Assembly: GCA_005880175.1 (NCBI GenBank)
Contig: VBJR01000258.1
Coordinates: 1 to 9,943 of the forward strand
DNA length: 9,943 nucleotides
Reading direction: 5' to 3'
From: Chloroflexota bacterium
GTDB taxonomy: Bacteria > Chloroflexota > Dormibacteria > Dormibacterales > Dormibacteraceae
Shown here: piece after piece, positions 1 to 6,343 of the stretch
Layout: each line of letters begins with the position of its first letter
Position numbering within the stretch: position 1 is the first letter of the stretch
Notes under the pieces: model-generated
The model's input: the letters and a program-made list of their open reading frames with translations, nothing else
The model's database searches: none
Told to the model about the DNA's origin: nothing
Program-made: the position numbers and the translations under genes

Positions 1-355
1 GGGCCGGCCGCCGGTGCTGCACGTAGACCGGACAGCGCTCCAGCGCCGGCCAGACCTGCCGTGCCGCCGATCGCCACGTGTGGCCCGAGATCACCAGGCC
101 GCGCACGTCGGCGAACGCGCCGCTGGCGACGTCCGACCACGCCGCCCAGCGCCCGACGCAGTCGCCGGCCAGGTCGCGCACCAGCTCCAGGCCGGCGCCG
201 GGCCGGACCGGCAGGACGCAGCCCAGCACCTGGGCCCGGACCTGCACCGCGAGCAGGGCGGCCGTCTCGATCGCCGCCAGCTCGCGCACGTCACCCCGCA
301 CCAGCGTCACCAGGCCCGGCTCGCGGGCGCTGCGGCGCGGGGTGACCGCGTTCAT
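1..355 (-). CDS. Hypothetical protein, weakly universal-stress-like, partial (C-terminus off the left edge)
   Basis: The first 118 codons are visible, starting with ATG at 355-353 and open to the window edge. The ATG overlaps the stop of the upstream gene by four bases (ATGA), so translation is probably coupled. The visible protein is soluble, with alternating hydrophobic strands and amphipathic helices and no signal peptide or membrane segment. The stretch around residues 87-112 (VRGLVISGHTWRS, then CPVYVQH) resembles the late strand-loop-strand of universal stress proteins, where a VVG..H motif precedes a CPVLVV strand. The likeness is weak and no full ATP-binding motif is visible. The start is well supported by the overlap; the family is a guess. 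Its partner is the small membrane protein immediately upstream. Confidence 0.6.
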   Translation of the reverse strand, partial: MNAVTPRRSAREPGLVTLVRGDVRELAAIETAALLAVQVRAQVLGCVLPVRPGAGLELVRDLAGDCVGRWAAWSDVASGAFADVRGLVISGHTWRSAARQVWPALERCPVYVQHRRPA

Positions 356-669
356 CCCGCCCTCGGAGGCAGCGGGGGCACGGCCGGCGTCTGCGAGCCG
401 TGCAGCACCGCGAGGACGCTGCCGACCAGCGCGGCCACGAGCAGGACGCCGAACAGCACCCACAGGGCCGTCGAGATCGGGGCCTGGGGCACGAGCCCGG
501 AGGCGCTGGTCCCGGCCCGCAGGATCGTGAAACCGCGCCGGAGCCGGCTCCTGGCGCCGCCGGCGAGGAGCTCCCGGCTGCCGGGCGCGGTCAGCCGGCC
601 GTTCAGCCGCCGCGCCGCGGCGCCCAGGATCACGCCTTCGGCCAGCTGGCGCAGCGCGTAGGCCCGCAC
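352..669 (-). CDS. Small hypothetical protein with one C-terminal transmembrane segment
   Basis: This is a 105-residue protein. The chosen start is GTG at 669-667, because AGGA lies seven bases upstream on the minus strand and codon use looks normal from there, while the longer open frame reaching 1023 is the shadow of the opposing gene. The first 70 residues are basic and arginine-rich (LGAAARRLNGRL, RSRLRRGF). One hydrophobic helix follows at about residues 70-92 (ALWVLFGVLLVAALVGSVLA), then a short proline-rich tail. This looks like a single-pass protein anchored near its C-terminus with a cytoplasmic basic domain. It is not recognised as a family. It overlaps the next gene by four bases (ATGA), so the two products probably work together. 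Confidence 0.6.
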   Translation of the reverse strand: MRAYALRQLAEGVILGAAARRLNGRLTAPGSRELLAGGARSRLRRGFTILRAGTSASGLVPQAPISTALWVLFGVLLVAALVGSVLAVLHGSQTPAVPPLPPRAG

Positions 670-681
670 CGCAGCGTCCTG

Positions 682-1071
682 ATGGCGGTGGACTCGCAGG
701 GCACGCAGGCGGCGCTCGCCCGCCGCCTGGAGCCGATGATGGAGCGGCCCGGGATGCGGATCACCGTCGCGTTCGCGTCGATGCCGTCGTGGGCGTGCTC
801 GCTGGCCGCGGCGCTGGGCTACCCGGTGTTCGTCCAGCACCCTTCCGAGGACCCGTTCCCGTGGCCGCTGGCCATGCGCGGCGCGCGCGGCGTGTCGGTG
901 CCGACCACGCCACTGTGGGCGATCAGGACGCTGGCCGACGACCTGCGGCCGGACCTCGTCGTGCTCGGCCTGCACCGGCACCGGATCCGGGAGCCGTGGC
1001 TGGCGCACCCGACGGCCTGGCACCTCTCCCGCGAGCTGCGCACGGACGTCCTGCTCTGCCCGGTCGGGTAG
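682..1071 (+). CDS. Universal-stress-protein-like small protein (UspA fold, degenerate), possibly 5'-truncated
   Basis: This is a 129-residue protein from ATG 682. It shows a Usp-like order: a first strand with an aspartate (MAVDSQGTQ), a strand at MRITVAFA, and at the end RPDLVVLGLHRHR followed by the final strand TDVLLCPVG. Typical Usp proteins have about 140-150 residues and a G-x2-G-x9-G-(S/T) loop; that loop is not intact, so ATP binding is doubtful. The in-frame codons just before the ATG read HRSVL, which continues a normal Usp first strand, yet no ATG, GTG or TTG start lies in that stretch and there is no ribosome-binding site. The opposing gene starts only 12 bases away, so no room is left for normal promoters. 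The 5' end may therefore be disturbed. The family call is moderate; the strand and stop are firm. Confidence 0.6.
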   Translation: MAVDSQGTQAALARRLEPMMERPGMRITVAFASMPSWACSLAAALGYPVFVQHPSEDPFPWPLAMRGARGVSVPTTPLWAIRTLADDLRPDLVVLGLHRHRIREPWLAHPTAWHLSRELRTDVLLCPVG

Positions 1072-1079
1072 ACCCGGCC

Positions 1080-1100
1080 GCTAGCGGCCCATGGGCTAGC
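1080..1100. repeat. Small GCTAGC hairpin just after the Usp-like gene
   Basis: GCTAGC at 1080-1085 and again at 1095-1100 can pair around a 9-base loop, starting nine bases after the stop codon. It has no following T-run. The right copy also forms the left end of the long hairpin element at 1093-1245, so the two structures are mutually exclusive. It could serve as a weak terminator for the Usp-like gene. Confidence 0.35.
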
Positions 1101-1245
1101 ACTGTGCTGCCTTTGGGTGGCCAGTGGTTCACGACAGTACCTTGCCGTACGCCTGCCACCCCTCAGCCCGGTCGAGACGTGGCGCTCGTACGGCAAGGTC
1201 CGTTCGTGGCATAGTTGTCACCCAGAAGTGGTCCGATGCTAGCCC
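1093..1245 (+). repeat. 153-bp long imperfect hairpin element with GGGCTAGC/GCTAGCCC ends (candidate structured RNA, terminator or MITE-like repeat)
   Basis: The whole segment is symmetric about base 1169. The ends GGGCTAGC (1093-1100) and GCTAGCCC (1238-1245) pair perfectly. Inward come TGGGTG/CACCCA (1114-1119 with 1219-1224), CACGA/TCGTG (1130-1134 with 1204-1208), a perfect 13-bp arm ACCTTGCCGTACG/CGTACGGCAAGGT (1139-1151 with 1187-1199), TGCCAC/GTGGCG (1154-1159 with 1179-1184) and CTC/GAG (1162-1164 with 1174-1176). A 9-base loop caps it. Counting by eye, about 49 Watson-Crick and 9 G-U pairs occur over 72 opposed positions. It lies between convergent genes and carries no convincing reading frame. 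The pairing is read directly from the sequence; whether it acts as RNA, terminator or mobile repeat is inference. No clear target-site duplication flanks it. Confidence 0.6.
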
Positions 1246-1247
1246 GC

Positions 1248-1269
1248 CCCCGCATGCCGGCAAGCGGGG
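1248..1269. repeat. Short GC-rich hairpin
   Basis: This is a 22-base near-palindrome. CCCCGC then TGCC pair with GGCA then GCGGGG, with a single A:A mismatch. It follows the long hairpin by two bases. In DNA it may cruciform and in RNA form a stable stem. The following bases (CTCTCAACC) have no T-run, so an intrinsic terminator is only possible, not shown. Confidence 0.4.
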
Positions 1270-1301
1270 CTCTCAACCTGTCCTAACTCACCGGCATTGC
1301 C

Positions 1302-1328
1302 GCTAGCCCTCAGGAACTTCGGGCTAGC
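1302..1328 (-). terminator. Candidate terminator hairpin at the end of the LivK-type gene
   Basis: GCTAGCCC (1302-1309) and GGGCTAGC (1321-1328) form an 8-bp perfect stem around an 11-base loop. The stop codon of the minus-strand lipoprotein gene (TAG at 1326-1324) lies inside the stem, so the hairpin forms at the very end of that operon. No clear U-tract follows on the minus strand. Its arms are the same 8-mer that bounds the long element at 1093-1245. Confidence 0.45.
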
Positions 1329-2574
1329 TTCGCTTGTCCAGGTCCGGCATCGGCCAGACCGCGCTCGCCGTCGCCGCGGCGGGCGGGTACACCACGTGGT
1401 ACTGGCCGGCCGAGAGCTGCTCCAGCACGCTGCCGGCCAGCGTGTTCTGGCCCGTCCGGTCGAACCGGATGCCGCGCCAGGGCATGATCGCGGGGGCGGC
1501 GGCATCCATGCCGGCCAGCCGGGACCGAAGGCGGGACGGGTCCGTCGAGTCGGCCGCCTCGATCGCCGTGCCGATCGTCAGCACGGCCTCGAAGTCGCGC
1601 GCCGAGTCCGCCGTCATGTCCGCGCCGAACTCGGTGCGGAACGCGCTCGCGACCGCGCCGGCGGCCGGGCTCCGGCGCTCGACCTCCGGCGACCACGGCG
1701 CCGACGCCACCACCGCGTTGGCCAGCGGGCCCAGCGTGGCGGCGAACCGGGGATCCGCGAAGCCGTCGCCCAGGCCCAGCAGCACCGGCGGCGTGTAGCC
1801 GACGCGCGCCATCGTCCGCACCAGCCGGACGCCGTCGTCCGTGGACGCGATCGCCAGGAGCGCGTCGGGCGCGTACCCGCCCAGCCGCTGCACCTCCGGA
1901 GTCAGGTCGCTGCCGTCGGCCGGGAGCACCACGTCCTCTGTGATCTGCACGTCCTGCGGCGCCAGCTTCTCGACCAGCGCCGCGCCGTCCCGCCCCGCCT
2001 GGTCGTCCGAGTGGACCACGACGAGCCGGGCGAGCGGCCGGTCCTTCGGCCGCTCGGCGTGGGCCGTGTGCAGCCAGGCGAACGCGTCCTCCACGTACGT
2101 GCGGTCGGACGGGCCGACGCGCCAGAACCAGCGCAGGCTGCGGCCGGTCAGGTCGGCCGCCGAGGCCGAGCCGCTGACCATGGGCACGCCGAGGCGCTCG
2201 GCCCGCTCGCTGGCGGCCGCCGTCGCGTCCGTGTCGAGCGCGCCCGTCAGCGCGGCCACGTGGTCGGTGCCGACCAGCCGGTCCACGGCCGCCGGCGCGC
2301 CGGCACCCGTGTCGGCCGGGTCCAGGACGAACCGCGCCACCTTCGTCCCGGCCAGTCCGGTGTCGGGGTGGGCGCCGTTCAGCACCTCGACGGCGAGCTG
2401 GGCGCCGCGCAGCGCGTCCTGGCCGGGCGCGGTCGTGGTCGGGAACAGCGCGCCGATCCTGACCTCGCCGAGCGCGACCGGCGAGGGGCTGGGCTTCGGG
2501 CCGTGCGCCGCGGTCCCGCCCGGGGTGCACGCGGCCATCGACAGCACGGCTGCCAGCACGGCGGCACGCCTCAC
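1324..2574 (-). CDS. ABC-type branched-chain amino acid (LivK/HAAT family) substrate-binding lipoprotein
   Basis: This 416-residue protein captures a solute outside the membrane for an ABC importer. A lipoprotein signal is clear: two arginines, a hydrophobic stretch, then a lipobox-like MAAC with Cys16 as the lipidation site, followed by a proline/serine linker. The mature part has the type-I periplasmic-binding fold: GEVRIGALFPTTTAPGQDALRGAQLAVEVLN at its start, a second strand set around RLVVVHSDDQAG, and the family's typical end, AVWPMPDLDKR. Length is normal. The start is GTG 2574, overlapping the aminopeptidase stop by four bases (GTGA). No permease or ATPase genes lie in the window, so it must use a transporter encoded elsewhere or act as a sensor. 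The ligand is unknown; context suggests an amino acid, peptide or related amide. Confidence 0.88.
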   Translation of the reverse strand: MRRAAVLAAVLSMAACTPGGTAAHGPKPSPSPVALGEVRIGALFPTTTAPGQDALRGAQLAVEVLNGAHPDTGLAGTKVARFVLDPADTGAGAPAAVDRLVGTDHVAALTGALDTDATAAASERAERLGVPMVSGSASAADLTGRSLRWFWRVGPSDRTYVEDAFAWLHTAHAERPKDRPLARLVVVHSDDQAGRDGAALVEKLAPQDVQITEDVVLPADGSDLTPEVQRLGGYAPDALLAIASTDDGVRLVRTMARVGYTPPVLLGLGDGFADPRFAATLGPLANAVVASAPWSPEVERRSPAAGAVASAFRTEFGADMTADSARDFEAVLTIGTAIEAADSTDPSRLRSRLAGMDAAAPAIMPWRGIRFDRTGQNTLAGSVLEQLSAGQYHVVYPPAAATASAVWPMPDLDKRS

Positions 2575-3761
2575 AGCTGCCAGACGTCACCCCGCAGCAG
2601 GGCCACCGCGGTCCCGTCGGCCGCCAGGCCATCCACCTCGACCTCCGGGCCTCCGACCATGAAGTCGACGTGCGTGCCGGACACGTTGATGCCGCCCCGA
2701 TCGGCCTCGTCCACTGCGAACCCGAGGCCGTGACCGAGGGCCAGGTGGCACGTGGCGTTCTCGTCGAGCAGCGTGTTGCCGAACGTCAGGCCGAGCTGCC
2801 CGACCCGCGACGTGCCATCCACCAGCGCCACCTCTCCGAACCGGGTCGCGCCCTCGTCGATCGCCACGATCTCCCGCATCGCGTCCTCGCCGGCCGAGGC
2901 GCGGACCTCGGTGACCCGGCCGTCCGACACCCGCAGCGCCAGGTCGCGGATCTCGGCCCCGGCGAAGTGGAGGAGTCGGGTGGACCGGACGACGCCCGAG
3001 GCGCGGCGCGGGTCCGGCGTCGTGAAGACCTCCTCGGTCGGCAGGTTGGGCACGTGGACCTGGCCCCAGACCGTGCGGTTCGCGGCCGACAGCCAGCGCG
3101 AGCCGGGGAGCAGGCCGATGACCAGGTCGGTGCCGGGGCCGCGGAAGCGGATCGCGTCGAACCGGCGCTCGTCCAGGGCCTTCGCCCGCGCGTCCAGCCG
3201 CTCGACGTGCCGGCGCCACGCGGCCACCGGGTCGGGCTCGTCCAGGCGCACCGCCCGCTCGAGCGCCTGCCACAGCCGCTCGACGTCGGGCTCGCCGAAC
3301 ACGGACCGGGCCCAGCCCTCCGTGGCGCAGCCGACGATGCTCCACGAGATCAGGCGCTCGCTGATCGCGCGCATGCTGGTCCGCCGCTGCTCGGCCGGCT
3401 GCGCCCGGGCCAGCCGGGTACCGTCGAGGCCCCGCATCAGGTGCGGGTCCGGGTCGCCCACGATGCTCAGGAACCCCGCCTGGCGCCGCATGCCCTCCTC
3501 GAGCATCGCCACCGCCCAGGGCGGCGTCCAGCCCAGCCCCTCGTCGGCACCCAGCTCGACCTGGGCGCGCACCACGTACGGGTCGTGGTAGTTGACGGTG
3601 ACGTACCGGGCGCCCGCCGCGTACGCGGCGCGGGCGACCTGCCGGGCCAGCGCCGCGTGCTCCACCTGCGCCTGGACGAGCAGGTCCTGGCCCGGTTGGA
3701 GGTTGATGCCGACCTCGATCGCGAGCTTCGCGTAGCGCTCCAGGCGCTCGTCGCCGGTCAC
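2571..3761 (-). CDS. M29 family aminopeptidase (thermophilic aminopeptidase type)
   Basis: This 396-residue cytoplasmic dinuclear-metal exopeptidase removes N-terminal residues from peptides. The N-terminal domain begins ERYAKLAIEVGINLQPGQDLLVQ, typical of M29. Family metal and catalytic positions can be followed: TEEVF (Glu243/244), GEVAL (Glu310), CHLALG (His339) and the THVDFM pair (His364, Asp366). The spacing between Glu310 and His339 matches my memory of the Thermus enzyme (29 residues). The catalytic tyrosine seven residues after that histidine in classical members appears to be leucine here, and the following loop is shorter. The start GTG 3761 overlaps the preceding stop (GTGA) and has GGAG five bases upstream. 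It sits third in the four-gene operon, just before a binding protein, which suggests processing of an imported peptide or amide. Confidence 0.88.
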   Translation of the reverse strand: MTGDERLERYAKLAIEVGINLQPGQDLLVQAQVEHAALARQVARAAYAAGARYVTVNYHDPYVVRAQVELGADEGLGWTPPWAVAMLEEGMRRQAGFLSIVGDPDPHLMRGLDGTRLARAQPAEQRRTSMRAISERLISWSIVGCATEGWARSVFGEPDVERLWQALERAVRLDEPDPVAAWRRHVERLDARAKALDERRFDAIRFRGPGTDLVIGLLPGSRWLSAANRTVWGQVHVPNLPTEEVFTTPDPRRASGVVRSTRLLHFAGAEIRDLALRVSDGRVTEVRASAGEDAMREIVAIDEGATRFGEVALVDGTSRVGQLGLTFGNTLLDENATCHLALGHGLGFAVDEADRGGINVSGTHVDFMVGGPEVEVDGLAADGTAVALLRGDVWQL

Positions 3762-4989
3762 GGGCGCTCCAGCGGCCGCAGGCGGCCCTCGGCGTCGAAC
3801 GGCATGGGCGCGGGCTCGCCCACCAGCTCCAGGTCGGGCCGGCCGCGCGCCTCGTCGAGCAGCGCCGGCGACACGCCCACCACCTCGGTGTGCAGCGTGT
3901 CGGCGATCCAGGCCAGGCGGAGCGGGGCGTCGCGGCCACGGCTCGCGATCGCGGCGCACACGGCGGCCAGGTCGGTCGGCATCACGCACGGGATGGTCAT
4001 GCGCTGGATGCCGATGACGCCCGCCGTCAGCGCGTTCGTGTACAGGGCCTCGAAGTCGATCTTGCCCAGCAGGCGCGCGGTCGTGAAGTCGGCCGTGCCG
4101 ATGCCCATCGTGTTGCCGTGCGACGCGTCGGTCACGTCCAGGGCGACGATCGCGATCGGGCCGGGCGGATCCGGCTCGGGCTGGCCGAACACGCGCATGC
4201 GGGCGACGACGTTCGTGGCCTCCGGGCGTCGTCGAGCAGGGCGGCCTCGGCATCGCCGCCGACCTCGGCGCCGGTCAGGCCGCGCACGAACGCGGTCTGG
4301 TCGCGCTGGTTCTCGACGATCGCCAGCCCGCCCAGCAGCAGGCCGCGCTCGGCGAGCAGGCGGGCCCCGGCGGGGATGCGGTCGCGCAGCCCGGCCGGCC
4401 CGCGCGCGTGCATGTGCCGCGCGCCCGCCTGCTTGCCGAGGCCGATGGCGCACATCTTGGCCAGGCCCGACTCGACGGGGCCGCGGAAGCTGGTGTGCGG
4501 CTTGACCCGGTTGACCAGGAAGACGGCGCCCGCCTCGACCACGTGGCGGTCCACGTGCACCCGCGCGCCGTCCACCTCGCCGACGACCTCGGTGTCCATC
4601 GTGGCCCGGACCAGGTCGCGCTGGATGCCGTAGCCGGCGAGCAGGTCGGCCTGGCCCTCGGCGGTGGCGGCGCCGTGGCTGCCCATCGCCGGCACGACGA
4701 ACGGGTCGAAGCCGAGCTCGCGCAGCGTCTCGACCACGGCGCCGGCGATCCGGCCGATGCCCGCGATGCCGCGGCTGCCGACCCCGACGGCCACCCGCCG
4801 CGGGGCGACGCCGGCCAGCGCCCTCCGGACCTCGTCCGCCACGGCCCGCTCCAGGTCGGCGTCGGGCAGGGTGGACGGGTCCAGCCGCTGCCGCACCAGT
4901 GCCACGGGCGGCGGCTCGACGCCCTCCAGGAGCCGACCCGCCAGTCGCTGCAGGTCCGGCAGCAGCGGCGTCGGGTCGAGGCGGGCCAT
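3758..4989 (-). pseudogene. LarA-like (lactate racemase-family, DUF2088-type) protein, internally deleted and frameshifted
   Basis: The N-terminal part runs from ATG 4989 for about 256 codons in one frame, and the C-terminal part continues from about 4216 to the stop at 3758 in another. The N-part carries VGVGSRGIAG, the PAMGSHGAATAEGQ motif (residues 100-113), VNRVKPHTSFRGPVESGLAKM and GLAIVENQ. The C-part carries TNVVARMRVFGQ, VALDVTDASHGNTMGIGTADFTT and KIDFEALYTNALTA. Both belong to one family protein of about 430 residues. The segment normally joining them, including a VVDE-x-GK-x2-SG-x-GMD motif, is missing (roughly 30 codons), with a frame change at 4216-4224. True LarA racemases need a nickel-pincer cofactor made by LarB, LarC and LarE; none is present here, and this subfamily's reaction is unknown. 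The ATG shares one base with the upstream stop (TGATG). It is either a real pseudogene or an assembly gap. Confidence 0.82.
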
Positions 4990-6302
4990 CAGCCCAGCGC
5001 CGCCCGCAGCTCGGCCAGGTGGTCGCGCTGGTGGTCGAGCATGCGCTCCATCGCCTCGCACAGCCGCTCGCCGGCGAACGTGCCCGCCCCGGTCGTCGCG
5101 TCCAGGTCGGCCGTCAGCAGCGCCGCGTGGATCTGCTCGGCGCCCCGCCGCATCTCGTCGGCCAGGTCGGCCGGCCGCCGCTCCTCGCGCTTGCGGAGCT
5201 GGGACGCGTTCCAGCGGGCCGGGTCGAAGGGCGGCCGATCGTCGTTCGCCTGCGGCGGCGGCGCCGCGATCACGGCGGGCAGCGCCGCCTGCGTGCTGGA
5301 GAGGTGGGCGAGGAGCTGCTTCGCGGTCCAGCCGGCCTCGTCGCCCTGGGCCGGCCGCGTCCAGTCGTTCCGCGGCGAGGCGGCGAGCGCGGCGGCGTCG
5401 CGGGCCAGCGAGCGGAACGCCGCGGCGATCGCGGTGCGCTCGACGTCCGCGGCGACCTCGGCGGGCCGGATCAGGGGGATGTCGTGCCGGGACTCGTACC
5501 AGCGCACCTGGGCGTCCGGCCGCAGCTCGACCACCTCGTCCACCGAGCGCCGGCGGCGGTCGGCGAACTCCCGCGGCGCCCCGGGCCACAGCTCCCCGGC
5601 CATCGCGAGGAGGACCGGGCCCTCGACGTTCGCGAACAGCAGCTCGGGCTGGAAGTCGAACAGCTCGCGGAGGATCTGGAGCCGGACGCCGGCGGTCAGG
5701 GTCGGCGACCAGCCGCCCGCCTGGGCCTCGACCAGGCCGGATCGCACGAAGTCGCGCAGGTCTTCGCCCCAGCTGTCGCCCAGGTAGCCCCGGGTGGCGG
5801 TCGCCGCCTCCTCCAGGTCCCGGTACGTCGGCAGCGGCGGCTGCATGCGCTCCGACGCCTGCTCCCACGTCATGAAGCGGCTGAACGAGGAGGTGGCGCC
5901 GTCGATCACCACCAGGCCCGCGGCCAGCTCGGGGTGCTCCGACGCCAGCGCCAGGGCGACCGCGGCGCCCCAGGAGTGGCCGGCGACGAGCGGGCGGCCC
6001 AGGCCGAGCTCGTGAATCGCGGCGGCCGCGTCGGCGACCAGCTCGTCGAGCTCGTAGCCGGACTCCGGACGGTCCGAGAGGCCGTGGCTGCGCTGGTCGA
6101 GGGCGACGATGCGGCGGCCGCCGAGGTGGCTCACCATCCGCTCCCAGAAGCGCCCGTTGGAGCTCAGCCCGTGGAGCAGGAACAGCGCCGGCTCGCGGGC
6201 TGGACCGTCCGGACGCCACTCGTACCACTGGAGGCGCACACCAGCGCGCTCGAACGCACCCTCTTCCACGACGAAATTGTATTTGGTGGGGAGTCTCCTC
6301 AC
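4989..6302 (-). CDS. Alpha/beta-hydrolase fused to a C-terminal DinB-family four-helix domain
   Basis: This is a 437-residue two-domain protein if started at GTG 6302. Residues 17-290 form an alpha/beta-hydrolase: oxyanion segment LLHGLSSNGRFW (His44-Gly45), DQRSHGLSD, nucleophile elbow GHSWGAA (Ser110) and a catalytic histidine in SRHDIPL (His273). Residues about 292-437 form a DinB/YfiT-like bundle, with GWTAKQLLAHLSS (His333) and DHQRDHLAEL (His424, His428), matching the His plus His-x3-His metal triad of that superfamily. The hydrolase would cleave a small ester, amide or C-C bond; DinB domains often act as thiol-dependent transferases or isomerases. It is first in the four-gene operon. 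Codons 6-10 are unusually AT-rich and contain a TACAAT box six bases before GTG 6269, so a leaderless start at 6269 (residue 12) is a strong alternative. Confidence 0.85.
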   Translation of the reverse strand: MRRLPTKYNFVVEEGAFERAGVRLQWYEWRPDGPAREPALFLLHGLSSNGRFWERMVSHLGGRRIVALDQRSHGLSDRPESGYELDELVADAAAAIHELGLGRPLVAGHSWGAAVALALASEHPELAAGLVVIDGATSSFSRFMTWEQASERMQPPLPTYRDLEEAATATRGYLGDSWGEDLRDFVRSGLVEAQAGGWSPTLTAGVRLQILRELFDFQPELLFANVEGPVLLAMAGELWPGAPREFADRRRRSVDEVVELRPDAQVRWYESRHDIPLIRPAEVAADVERTAIAAAFRSLARDAAALAASPRNDWTRPAQGDEAGWTAKQLLAHLSSTQAALPAVIAAPPPQANDDRPPFDPARWNASQLRKREERRPADLADEMRRGAEQIHAALLTADLDATTGAGTFAGERLCEAMERMLDHQRDHLAELRAALG

Positions 6303-6304
6303 CA
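6267..6304 (-). promoter_or_regulatory. Candidate leaderless promoter of the hydrolase operon with embedded 19-bp operator
   Basis: On the minus strand TACAAT (6281-6276) is a good -10 box. Transcription would begin at about 6269, exactly on an in-frame GTG of the hydrolase gene. A weak -35 match (TGGTGA, 6304-6299) lies 17 bases upstream of it. Between them GGTGGGGAG-T-CTCCTCACC (6285-6303) is a palindrome with one mismatch, the usual size for a dimeric repressor site. The divergent PadR gene starts 41 bases away, making PadR the natural candidate to bind here. The boxes are read directly; binding is inferred. Confidence 0.45.
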
Positions 6305-6343
6305 GGGAATATCGTTTCGGGATACCCCAGTTGGACTATCTCG

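Noticed and set aside
14..661. Long plus-strand open frame before the Usp-like gene
   Set aside because: Its product is arginine/proline/alanine-rich with no fold, and it opposes two coherent minus-strand genes joined by an ATGA overlap.
1093..1245. Insertion sequence or classical transposon
   Set aside because: There is no transposase frame inside and no clear target-site duplication at either end; only a non-autonomous repeat remains possible.
1297..2733. 478-codon plus-strand open frame
   Set aside because: It is a high-GC shadow antisense to the LivK-type gene; composition is low-complexity Arg/Gly/Ala and it resembles no family.
2670..4505. 611-codon plus-strand open frame
   Set aside because: It is antisense to the M29 and LarA-like genes, which have clear motifs; the product has no recognisable domain.
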